Positions 41,173 through 49,097 of a stretch of 64,000 bases of DNA are shown piece by piece. Each line of letters starts with the position of its first letter. Position 1 is the first letter of the stretch. The stretch spans positions 248,001 through 312,000 of the forward strand of contig NZ_JAGIPG010000001.1 in the NCBI RefSeq assembly GCF_017877055.1. The letters run 5' to 3'. Made by a program: the position numbers and the translations under genes. Origin of the DNA: Neorhizobium galegae (GTDB lineage Bacteria > Pseudomonadota > Alphaproteobacteria > Rhizobiales > Rhizobiaceae). The notes under the pieces are model-generated. The model ran no database searches. It was not told the origin of the DNA and was given only the letters and a program-made list of their open reading frames with translations.

Positions 41173-42717
41173 ATGGCTGACATCCGCCCCAACGCCCTCC
41201 ATGTCATCGTCGTGGGCATCGATGGGCTGCGCCCCGATATGATCAACGAGGTCACCATGCCCAATCTCGCAGGGATGCGGGCGCGGGGCGTATCGAGCAA
41301 GGACCACAGGACGGTGTTCCCGAGCGAGACGCGGGGCGCCCTGACGGCGCTTGCCAGCGGCGCGCGGCCGGAAACCACCGGCGTGCTCGGCAACGAATTC
41401 TACTCCCGCGACGGATCCGGCCGGCTGACCGGCACGGATACGATCCACGACTGGCGGGCCGGCGAGAAGCGGCTGACCGGCGGCATGGTGACCGCCACCA
41501 ACCTCTCCGAAACGCTCGCCAGGAACGGCAAGTCGTTCGCGGTCGTGACGTCGAGCGGGCAGGGTTCGTTCACCGCGCTCAACTGGAAGGGCGCCGACCG
41601 GGACCAGGCCGGCTACAATGTTCGCCATCCGGCGATCGGCTTCCCGCCAGAGCTTGCCGTCGACATCGCCGAACAGCACAGGATGCCGGCAAACGGTCTT
41701 GATCGTGGCGCGGAAAAGCAGGCTGTCGCAGTGTTCACGGATACCGTCTGGCCCGCCAGGAAGCCGGATGTGGCGATCATCTGGCTGACGGAAGTCGACA
41801 GCGCGTCGCACCGCTACGGCCTCGGCGCCGAGGGCATGCTCACCTCGATGCGCGACTGCGATGTGGCGATCGGCAACCTCCTGGAATGGCGTGACAAACA
41901 GCCCGAAAAAGACGGCATCGTCATTTTCGTCACCTCCGATCATGGTCATTCTACCATCGTGGAATTCATCTCGGTCGGCGATGCGCTGAAGGAAGCGGGT
42001 ATCTCCGCGGGCCTGCGATATGACGATGGCATCGACGTGCTTTACCGCCGCGGCCGCGCACCGGGCTTCTGGCTCCGGACATTCGACAAGGGTCTTCTGC
42101 AGGGCGTTTTCGATGCACTTGCCGTCCAGCCCTGGTATGGCGCGACCTTTACCCGGGCCACCGAGCCGGGGTCGCCTGAGGGCATCCTTGCGGGCACGCT
42201 GGCGCTGGGGCTGACGGGTGCTGCGCATCCCCGCGCGCCGGATCTCTATATCAATCTGAAGGGCGACGATGCGGAGAACGCGTTCGGCGTGCCGGGCACT
42301 TCGATCTGCGATGCCGGCAGCTATAGCGGTATTCCGCTCGGCGGCGGGTCGCATGGCGGCCTGCATTCGACCGAGCTTGCGGCGGTCTTGATCGGCGACG
42401 GCGCAGGCCTCAAAAGCGGCGGACAGGTGATCGCATCTCGCACTGCGATCTACGACATCGCCCCGACCGTTCTCGAAATGCTGGGCCTCCAGCCCGCCGC
42501 CAGCATGACCGGCCGGCCGATGTTCGAGCTTTTCGATGACGCCGGAACCGTGGACGCACCCGAAGTCACCGAATTCACGGCATCGGTCGATGGGAAGACT
42601 TCGCGGATCGCCATCGGCCATGTCGAAGGCCGTGCCTATATCGACGAGGCGGACCTTCTGACTGAAACGCCGGCAGCGAATGCCGGTCAGCCGAAGGTCG
42701 CGGAATTGCAGGCCTGA
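41173..42717 (+). CDS. Alkaline-phosphatase-superfamily phosphodiesterase
   Basis: The 514-residue protein belongs to the type I phosphodiesterase/nucleotide pyrophosphatase family. Visible metal-ligand motifs are VVGIDGLRPDM (Asp near 15), the nucleophile region VFPSETRGALTAL (Thr/Ser near 48-53), WLTEVDSASHRYG with Asp and His near 210-218, and VTSDHGHST with Asp-His near 255. A late His occurs in GGSHGGLHSTE near 396. No signal peptide is seen, so it acts inside the cell. Its place after a sugar importer suggests it cleaves a phosphodiester or nucleotide-sugar linked to the imported substrate. The start ATG 41173 follows AAGGTCAAGGACA. Confidence 0.82.
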   Translation: MADIRPNALHVIVVGIDGLRPDMINEVTMPNLAGMRARGVSSKDHRTVFPSETRGALTALASGARPETTGVLGNEFYSRDGSGRLTGTDTIHDWRAGEKRLTGGMVTATNLSETLARNGKSFAVVTSSGQGSFTALNWKGADRDQAGYNVRHPAIGFPPELAVDIAEQHRMPANGLDRGAEKQAVAVFTDTVWPARKPDVAIIWLTEVDSASHRYGLGAEGMLTSMRDCDVAIGNLLEWRDKQPEKDGIVIFVTSDHGHSTIVEFISVGDALKEAGISAGLRYDDGIDVLYRRGRAPGFWLRTFDKGLLQGVFDALAVQPWYGATFTRATEPGSPEGILAGTLALGLTGAAHPRAPDLYINLKGDDAENAFGVPGTSICDAGSYSGIPLGGGSHGGLHSTELAAVLIGDGAGLKSGGQVIASRTAIYDIAPTVLEMLGLQPAASMTGRPMFELFDDAGTVDAPEVTEFTASVDGKTSRIAIGHVEGRAYIDEADLLTETPAANAGQPKVAELQA

Positions 42718-42731
42718 CCTCGTTCCAGATG

Positions 42732-42757
42732 AAGCGCCCGGCGATGACCGGGCGCTT
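42732..42757 (+). terminator. Terminator after the phosphodiesterase gene
   Basis: AAGCGCCCGG, a six-base loop, and CCGGGCGCTT form a 10-bp stem followed by TCC. Symmetry allows use from both sides, including for the convergent kinase gene at 42825. Confidence 0.8.
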
Positions 42758-42824
42758 TCCTAAGTATCGAGACGCCGCGCGCCCGCAGCGCTGATGCAAC
42801 CGGTGTATGGTAAGCCATGCCGCC

Positions 42825-43445
42825 TCAGAAGCTGTCGAGTCTGATATCGGCTGCCCGCGAATGGTTGAGGATATAGCGGCCGTTCGGCAGGTCGTTGCCG
42901 TCGAGTTTCCACGCGATCCCCGCTTCGTCGAGCCCGTAATGCACCCAGCGAGCCTTCAGCCGCTCGCGCAGCACTTCCTCCGAAGGGCCAACGAAGATCG
43001 TGAGGTCGAACATCTCGGCGAGCCGCGACCAGGGTGCCTCGTCGATCAGCAGGTAGTTGCCTTCCGCCAGAACGATATGGGTGTCGGGAGAGATGGGGCG
43101 GGCCGAGGCGATGGCGATCTCGCGCGATCGATCGAAGACCGGCACCAGAACTTCCTCGTCTCCCTGCCGCACCGCTCTCAGGACATCCGCAAAACCGCGC
43201 ACGTCAAAAGTCTGTGGCGCGCCCTTGCGGGGCAGCAGGCCGCGGGCTTCGAGGAGGCCGTTGTCCATGTGGAAGCCGTCCATCGGCAGGATTTCGGCGG
43301 TTTCCCCTCGCGCTAGCAGGGCTTCGTGCAGGGCGTCGGCGAGCGTCGATTTTCCGCCGCCTGGCGGGCCGGCGACCGCAACGATGAAACGTCGCTTGTC
43401 GCTCGCCCGGTCGATGACCGTCTTGGTGATATCGTCCAATGTCAT
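42825..43445 (-). CDS. P-loop nucleoside/sugar kinase (uridine kinase-like, FrcK-like)
   Basis: The 206-residue kinase has Walker A VAGPPGGGKST (about 23-33), the DGFHMDN motif near 58 and a lid region around 150 (RLKARWVHYG). This architecture matches the uridine kinase/PanK-like family that includes FrcK of the rhizobial fructose operon. The true substrate is uncertain. ATG 43445 precedes the domain by 17 residues; the frame opens further upstream without support. Confidence 0.8.
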   Translation of the reverse strand: MTLDDITKTVIDRASDKRRFIVAVAGPPGGGKSTLADALHEALLARGETAEILPMDGFHMDNGLLEARGLLPRKGAPQTFDVRGFADVLRAVRQGDEEVLVPVFDRSREIAIASARPISPDTHIVLAEGNYLLIDEAPWSRLAEMFDLTIFVGPSEEVLRERLKARWVHYGLDEAGIAWKLDGNDLPNGRYILNHSRAADIRLDSF

Positions 43446-43536
43446 TGCGTCGAAGCCTTGCGGTTCATTTTGTCGAAATGAACTTCTAGCGTCCCGCAAG
43501 GCGTTGACGCAATGCACGAAGGGAAGAGGCGCTCGC

Positions 43537-45855
43537 CTATCGAGCGCCCGCCCTGGCGGCCTTCAGGGCATCCCAGACCCTGTAAGGCGTTGCAGGCATG
43601 TCGAAATCCCTGACTCCGGCCGGGCGGAGCGCATCCAGGATGGCGTTCATCAGCGTCGGCAGCGCGCCGGTCGTGCCGGCTTCGCCGCCGCCCTTGACGC
43701 CGAGCACATTGGTGGGCGAGGGGGTCGGCAGATCGAAGAAACGCGGCGTCGGCATGAAATCGGCGCGCGGCATGAAATAGTCCATGAAGGTGGCGGTCAG
43801 CATCTGGCCGCTGTCGCGGTCGTAGACGATGTGCTCGCCGAAGACCTGACCCGCGCCCTGGGCGAGGCCGCCATGCATCTGGCCTTCAAGCAGGGTATGG
43901 TTGACGACATGGCCGGCGTCGTCGACGCCGATATAGGAGGTGACCTTGGTCTCGCCGGTATTCGGGTCGATCTCCACTTCGGCGACATGCACGCCGCCGG
44001 GGAAATTGCGCTCCGGCTGGATCGACGCCAGCGTGTCGAGCGCATTGCCGTCCGGCGTGACGTTGCGGGCCGCCAGTTCCAGGAGCGAGATCGACATGTT
44101 GGTACCGGCCACCTTGTAGTGGCCGTGGTCGAATTCGATGTCGGTTTCCGAGGCTTCCAGCGCTTCGGCCGCGAGTTTCAGGCCCTTCTTCACAACTTCG
44201 CGGGAGGTGATGGTCAGGGACGCGCCGTGCGAGGCCATGGTGCGCGACCCCATCGTGCCCGCACCCTTGAGCTTGTGAGGTGCATGAACGCTGTTGGCGC
44301 GCAGGTTGATCAGATTCTCGTCGATGCCGAGTTCCCTGGCGACCAGCCGCGGCAGCACCGTTTCGTGGCCCTGGCCGGCGGAGCCGGAAAGCGTGTAGAG
44401 CGTCAGCGTGCCGTCCGCCTCGAAGCGGATCTCGGTTTCCTCCGGCATATGGCCGCCGCCGGACGGTTCGATGAAGATGCCCATGCCGATGCCGCGCAGG
44501 TTGCCGCGCCTTTCCGATTCCTTCCGGCGGGCTTCGAAACCCCTCCAGTCGGAGATCGAAACGGCCTCTTCGAGCATCGCCACATAGCTGCCGCTGTCGT
44601 AAACCGTGGTCGGCGTCTTGTAGGGATAGGCGTCGTCCGGGATCAGGTTCCTCCGGCGAAGCTCGATGCGGTCCATGCCGATATCGCTGGCGGCCTGATC
44701 GACCAGGCGTTCGACGAAATAGTTGATATCCGGGCGGCCGGCGCCGCGATAGGCGGCGATCGGCGAGGTATTGGTGAAGGCGAGGCGGTTGAGGCCGAAT
44801 ACCGCCGGGATGCGGTAACATCCGGTGCCCGTCAGCATCGGGTTGAGCACATTGATCAGCGCGCCGGGCGGCGAATGATAAGCGCCGAGATCGCAGACGA
44901 TATTCATCCGGATGGCGAGGAAATCGCCGGTTTCGCTGAGAGCAAGCTCGCCGGTGAACCTGACAGCGCGGCCGTGATAATCGGCGAGGAAGCTTTCGGT
45001 TCGGCTGGCCGTCCAGCGCACCGGCCGACAGAGTTTCCTGGCTGCGAGCATGATCGCTGCATATTCGGGATAGGCCGCGCCACGGATGCCGAAACTGCCG
45101 CCGACATCGCCCATGTGATGCCGCACCTTTTCCGGCGGGTGGCCGGTGAAGCGGGCCAACCCGTCTGCGAGACCCGTGCCCTGGCTGGCGGAGTAGACGT
45201 CGAAGACATCCGTTCTCAGATCGTAAGACGCCATGAAGGATTTGAGTTCCAGCGGGTTGGCGGCGACGCGCTGAGACTCGACCGTCAGCGTCGCGACATG
45301 CGCCGCCTTGGCGAAGGCTTCGTCGGTCGTGGCCTCGTCGCCGAAACCATGCAGGAAAACCAGATTGCCCGGCACGTCGTCGAAAAGTTGCGGCGCGCCG
45401 GCTTCCAGTGCCGCTTCCGGATCGACGATCGCCGGCAGGTCCTCGTATTCCACCGCGATCAGCTCGGCCGCATCGGCCGCCGCTTCGGCACTGTCGGCCA
45501 CGACCATGGCAACCGGTTCGCCGACGAAGCGGACACGGTCGGTCGAAAGCGCATATCGGTTCGGTGCCTTGATCTTCATGCCATCGACGCCGGGGAAGGA
45601 GACCAGCGGCCCGGGGGCGATCAGGCTGGCCTCCAACGCGTCCTTGCCGGTCAGCACGATATGGACGCCGGGTGCCTCGAGTGCCGCCTCGACATCGATC
45701 GACACGATGCGTGCGTGCGGCTGATCGGCTCTTAAAAATGCGGCGTAGAGCTGGTTGTCCAGCACCTTGTCTGCGGTATATGCGCCTTGGCCGGTAATAA
45801 ACCTTATGTCTTCCCGGCGACCGGTGAAGACCTCATGATCACTGCTCAAAAACAC
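43537..45855 (-). CDS. Xanthine dehydrogenase-family Mo subunit, form II CoxL-like
   Basis: The protein of about 772 residues is the large molybdenum-binding subunit of a hydroxylase. It has the Ald_Xan_dh a/b-hammerhead domain at about 10-115 (FITGQGAYTAD) and the Mo-binding domain to the end. The active-site loop reads AAYRGAGRP, the form II pattern, not the AYxCSFR loop of true CO dehydrogenase. The catalytic Glu is in GVKGGGEAG near residue 735. The small FeS and medium FAD subunits are not adjacent. Start is uncertain: GTG 45855, TTG 45849 (better spaced from GGGAGA), or further upstream in frame. Confidence 0.83.
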   Translation of the reverse strand: MFLSSDHEVFTGRREDIRFITGQGAYTADKVLDNQLYAAFLRADQPHARIVSIDVEAALEAPGVHIVLTGKDALEASLIAPGPLVSFPGVDGMKIKAPNRYALSTDRVRFVGEPVAMVVADSAEAAADAAELIAVEYEDLPAIVDPEAALEAGAPQLFDDVPGNLVFLHGFGDEATTDEAFAKAAHVATLTVESQRVAANPLELKSFMASYDLRTDVFDVYSASQGTGLADGLARFTGHPPEKVRHHMGDVGGSFGIRGAAYPEYAAIMLAARKLCRPVRWTASRTESFLADYHGRAVRFTGELALSETGDFLAIRMNIVCDLGAYHSPPGALINVLNPMLTGTGCYRIPAVFGLNRLAFTNTSPIAAYRGAGRPDINYFVERLVDQAASDIGMDRIELRRRNLIPDDAYPYKTPTTVYDSGSYVAMLEEAVSISDWRGFEARRKESERRGNLRGIGMGIFIEPSGGGHMPEETEIRFEADGTLTLYTLSGSAGQGHETVLPRLVARELGIDENLINLRANSVHAPHKLKGAGTMGSRTMASHGASLTITSREVVKKGLKLAAEALEASETDIEFDHGHYKVAGTNMSISLLELAARNVTPDGNALDTLASIQPERNFPGGVHVAEVEIDPNTGETKVTSYIGVDDAGHVVNHTLLEGQMHGGLAQGAGQVFGEHIVYDRDSGQMLTATFMDYFMPRADFMPTPRFFDLPTPSPTNVLGVKGGGEAGTTGALPTLMNAILDALRPAGVRDFDMPATPYRVWDALKAARAGAR

Positions 45856-46114
45856 TCTCCCACGCCAGGCGATTTCTGCCGGATGCGCCTCTTCGGCCTC
45901 CGTGCCGAGATTCAAACGCCCGGTGGATGGGTATCCCATCCGACGGCCGCAGACTGCTGCCGGCAGCGGACGCTAATGCATGAATTCAACTGAGACAAAT
46001 GCGATTTTATACTATCACTATAATTTCAGGGTTGCTGACAGGCGTGGCAATGAGGAGAGCATCACAGGTGCCCGCGCCGGTCTCTCGGCACGGGCTTAGT
46101 CTATCCGTTGGTGA
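45856..46114. other. Intergenic region between M28 peptidase and CoxL-like gene
   Basis: These 259 bases hold no gene. GCCCG-C-GCCG and CGGC-A-CGGGC form an imperfect hairpin at about 46070-46096 near the 3' end of the M28 gene, without a T-run. An AT-rich stretch around 46000-46025 could contain the promoter for the minus-strand CoxL-like gene's upstream signals, but none is clear. Confidence 0.4.
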
Positions 46115-47836
46115 TCAAGCCGCGCGGACCAGCTGTTCGGCCTGACGCAGAGCCGAGATCACGCGGTTCTGGCCGCGCACAAGCTGCGTCCTGGCGAAGC
46201 CGAGCTTTTCAGGGCCGAGCTTGTCGAGGTCGGCGGCCGTCGAGATGGCGGGCAATTCCGGGATGGGCAAAGCCGGGTCGTGGCGGAAGCGCTGCTCGCG
46301 GGTGTAGTTGAGCGGCACCAGGATGCGGGCGAGCCTCTGGATCACGTGGTTGGCGGCCTTCGGCTCGATCTTGCCGCTGTCGATCCCGGCGTAGAATGCG
46401 GCGAGTGCTTCGGCCAAGGACTCGACCGCCTTGCGGCTCGGCGAAAGGTCGAAGCGGTTGCCGGCCTTCTTCTGGTAGGTGTCGACTGTGTGAAGGAACT
46501 CCCTGGCGGTCGCGCGCCAGTCGAAGGGCAGGATCTTTGCGTTGGCATTGCGCAGCACGGCGAGCAGGTAAACCTTGATGTCGCGCAGCATGATGTCCTT
46601 GTCGGCGATCTCCAGCGTATCGTTTTCGGTGTGCCAGGCTATATTGGCGCCGCAGCCGCCGACCGTGTAGTAGCCCTTCTCCTCGCGGTCCCGTTCCGTC
46701 ATGGTCGAGGACAGCATCAGGTAGCTCGACAGGCCGATATTGTTGAAGGAATAGTCGCCGGCTCGGTGCGGGCGTTCTGCCTCGGCTTTCTTGCCCGCCA
46801 CTTCCTCGATGACGTCGGAGAGGAAGGCTTCCGTCTCGGTCATCATGCAGAGGTTGATGAATTCGGTTGCCCAGCGGCAGCCGGGGCTGTCGCAATTGAC
46901 CGAGGCGACGCAGTTTTCGTCAAGGTCGAGCGCAAAATTGTCGGAGAACCAGGTGGAGCCGGCATAACGGCCGGTCGAGTGGCCGGGCCACCAGCAGATG
47001 CGGATCGAGCGCTTCAACTTGTCGCGGTTGGCCCAGAGAACGCGGGCGATTTCGAGCATCGTTGCATCACCGGTGGCATTGTCGCCGACGCCGACATCCC
47101 AGCTGTCGAGATGGCCGTGCAGGAAGACGTATTTGTCGGGTTCCTCGGTGCCCTTGATGAAGACTTCCGGCAGTTTCGACTTGAACCAGCCCTCTTCCAT
47201 GTCGGCAAAGATGGTGACTTCGGTGCCGGTCCTGGCAAGCTCGATCAGCGCATCGCCGCTCTCGCGGTTGACGGCAACGGCCGGGATCGACGGCTTGCGC
47301 GGCAGGTCGTCGAGATCGGGCGTGCCCCAGACGGTAGTGCAGGTGCCCCAGTGGATATCGACGCCGGGGTTGATGGCGATGACGCCGACCGCGCCAAGCT
47401 CGGTGAACTGCGAAACGAGACCCGGATTGGCGAACCCTTCCGACAGGACCACTTTTCCGCGGACCCTGGCGGCGAGTTCGCCGGTGCCATCGACGGTTTT
47501 CTCGAACATGGTCGAGATCGCTTTCGGCTGGAGGCTGGCGATATAGACGATCTCGCCCTTCACGCCCTTCGATGCATCCAGCGAATAGGACGGCGGCTTG
47601 GCGCGGAAGGTTTTGCCCCCGGCTTCGACACGGGCAAGGCCCGGCAGGCTGAGAAACAGGTCTGCCTCGTGCATCTTGACCTCGACACCGTGCTTGGCGA
47701 GCCGCGCCGCGACCTCGTCCATGGCGCGGTTCACATCGGTCGGATGCTCGCGCTTGTAGGTCGCAAAGCTCTCCACCAGAGCCCAGGGTTCATCCAGCTT
47801 CACCGCTCCCAGAACGGCAGATTCGATCTCGTTCAT
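46115..47836 (-). CDS. M28-family metallopeptidase
   Basis: The 573-residue protein combines a PA-like insertion (about 85-220) with an M28 aminopeptidase core. Zinc-ligand motifs are FLHGHLDSWDVGVGDNATGD (His and Asp near 240-258) and the later Asp in NCDSPGCRW near 320. No signal peptide is seen, so it probably trims peptides in the cytoplasm. The promoter region contains the same palindrome (47867-47881) found upstream of the peptide importer, so it likely belongs to the IclR regulon with that operon. Confidence 0.85.
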   Translation of the reverse strand: MNEIESAVLGAVKLDEPWALVESFATYKREHPTDVNRAMDEVAARLAKHGVEVKMHEADLFLSLPGLARVEAGGKTFRAKPPSYSLDASKGVKGEIVYIASLQPKAISTMFEKTVDGTGELAARVRGKVVLSEGFANPGLVSQFTELGAVGVIAINPGVDIHWGTCTTVWGTPDLDDLPRKPSIPAVAVNRESGDALIELARTGTEVTIFADMEEGWFKSKLPEVFIKGTEEPDKYVFLHGHLDSWDVGVGDNATGDATMLEIARVLWANRDKLKRSIRICWWPGHSTGRYAGSTWFSDNFALDLDENCVASVNCDSPGCRWATEFINLCMMTETEAFLSDVIEEVAGKKAEAERPHRAGDYSFNNIGLSSYLMLSSTMTERDREEKGYYTVGGCGANIAWHTENDTLEIADKDIMLRDIKVYLLAVLRNANAKILPFDWRATAREFLHTVDTYQKKAGNRFDLSPSRKAVESLAEALAAFYAGIDSGKIEPKAANHVIQRLARILVPLNYTREQRFRHDPALPIPELPAISTAADLDKLGPEKLGFARTQLVRGQNRVISALRQAEQLVRAA

Positions 47837-47866
47837 ATCCGGTACTCCCCGATTGTTTTATCTGAT

Positions 47867-47881
47867 GAAACAGCGTTTCAC
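47867..47881. promoter_or_regulatory. IclR-type operator upstream of the M28 peptidase
   Basis: TGAAAC-AGC-GTTTCA is a perfect palindrome 31 bases upstream of the peptidase start. It equals the core TGAAAC-N3-GTTTCA of IclR-family sites such as KdgR boxes. A near copy is at 48898-48912. Confidence 0.75.
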
Positions 47882-47958
47882 AAAACACGAAAACGCTAAC
47901 AGAGGTTCGAAGACCTCGCAAGCGGCTTCGATGGGCTAGAAATCGCACTGACGAAAAC

Positions 47959-47974
47959 GGGCGCCATGGCGCCC
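47959..47974 (-). terminator. Probable terminator after the IclR gene
   Basis: GGGCGCC-AT-GGCGCCC is a perfect 16-base palindrome 40 bases beyond the iclR-type stop; on the minus strand GTTTTC follows it. The short T-run makes it moderately strong. Confidence 0.6.
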
Positions 47975-48013
47975 GCGAATTTCCGAATGATTGGAGATAG
48001 GCCCGACCGGGCC

Positions 48014-48814
48014 TCAAGCCCTTGATTTCACGAGGCCGCTTTCGCCGGGGCCGTGGATCGAAAGGCGCTCGGAAATTTCCGCGGCGGCGTCGAGTGCGGC
48101 TTTCAAATGGCTTTCGCGGCGCTCCTCGTCGAAACGGGCGACAGCGCCGGCGACCGAGATCGAGGCGATGATCGTGCCGTCGGCGCCGGTGATCGGGGCG
48201 GCGACGGAGAAAGCGCCTTCGTCGAGATCGTTGAGGACGATGTTGTAGCCGTTGGCACGGATGCGCTCGAGGGCCTGGCGCAGTTTCGCCCGGTCGGTGA
48301 TCGTATAGGGCGTGAAGGCTTCGAGGGGCTGGGAGAGTGCCGCGTCGATGACCGACGGATCCGCGTAAGCCAGCAGAAGCAGCGATCCGCCGCCCGCATG
48401 CAGCGGGCCATTGCGTCCGGCCTGGGCAAAAAGCCGGATCGAATGCCGGCCGGCGCGGGTCGCCAGAACGTAGCTCTTCAGGCCTTCGCGCACCACAAGG
48501 TTGACGTTCTCGGATGTCTGGTCGCGGAGCGCATCCATGACCGGCCGGGCGGCGTAAAGCAGGGCGCCGTCCTTGCCGAGACGCTCGCCGAGCACGCCGA
48601 TGCGGTAGCCGAGCGCGTATTCGGCGCGTTCCGGATCGCGCGACACGAAGCCGCGTTCCTCCAGCGTGTGGAGCAGGCGGAACACCAGCGACTTGGTCAT
48701 CCCCAGCGATTTTGCAAGCGAGGTGACGCCCTGGTCCGGGCGGTCGGCAAGCGCTTCGAGAAGGGCGAGCGCCCGGTCCACCGCCGCGATCTTGTAGTCT
48801 TTTGGTTCGGTCAT
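48014..48814 (-). CDS. IclR-family transcriptional regulator
   Basis: The 266-residue protein has an IclR winged helix (about 10-75: AVDRALALLEALA, VTSLAKSLGMTKSLVFRLL, ALGYRIG) and the effector-binding domain (about 80-255: SGRNGPLHAGG-like and GAFSVAAPITGADGTIIASIS). GGAGGAGA precedes ATG 48814. It lies between the M28 gene (same strand, downstream) and the divergent importer operon; matching palindromes occur in both promoter regions, so it probably controls both. Confidence 0.9.
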   Translation of the reverse strand: MTEPKDYKIAAVDRALALLEALADRPDQGVTSLAKSLGMTKSLVFRLLHTLEERGFVSRDPERAEYALGYRIGVLGERLGKDGALLYAARPVMDALRDQTSENVNLVVREGLKSYVLATRAGRHSIRLFAQAGRNGPLHAGGGSLLLLAYADPSVIDAALSQPLEAFTPYTITDRAKLRQALERIRANGYNIVLNDLDEGAFSVAAPITGADGTIIASISVAGAVARFDEERRESHLKAALDAAAEISERLSIHGPGESGLVKSRA

Positions 48815-48897
48815 CGGATGGTCTCCTCCGGCATGTGATTTGGATTGCTTGAAGCTTCTTGCAATCTTCTTGGAATGTGTTTTACTCGCTCTCAATG

Positions 48898-48912
48898 CGA
48901 AACGATGTTTCA
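48898..48912. promoter_or_regulatory. IclR-type operator upstream of the peptide importer
   Basis: CGAAAC-GAT-GTTTCA differs in one outer base from the palindrome at 47867. It lies in the 283-base divergent region between the IclR gene and the binding-protein gene, 84 bases upstream of the regulator start and about 185 upstream of the binding protein. Confidence 0.7.
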
Positions 48913-49097
48913 CAGAATAAAACATTGAGAGGCGGGTTGCAAACCCTTACGGCGCACTCATTGAGAATTCTGTGAATTGAGTATCGGCGTCGAATGCGCG
49001 GGAAACGTGTTCGATGGCCGATTTCGGATTTGCGATGCGGAGGGAGAAAACCCTTCGCCAACAAGAGAATAGTCAAGCTATTCAGAGGAGAACGACC

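Noticed and set aside
43057-45735. 890-codon open frame on the plus strand opposite the CoxL-like and kinase genes
   Set aside because: It crosses two real genes and an intergenic region and has the composition of an antisense shadow.
43537-45855. True carbon monoxide dehydrogenase
   Set aside because: The active-site loop is AYRGAGR, not AYxCSFR, and partner subunits are absent.
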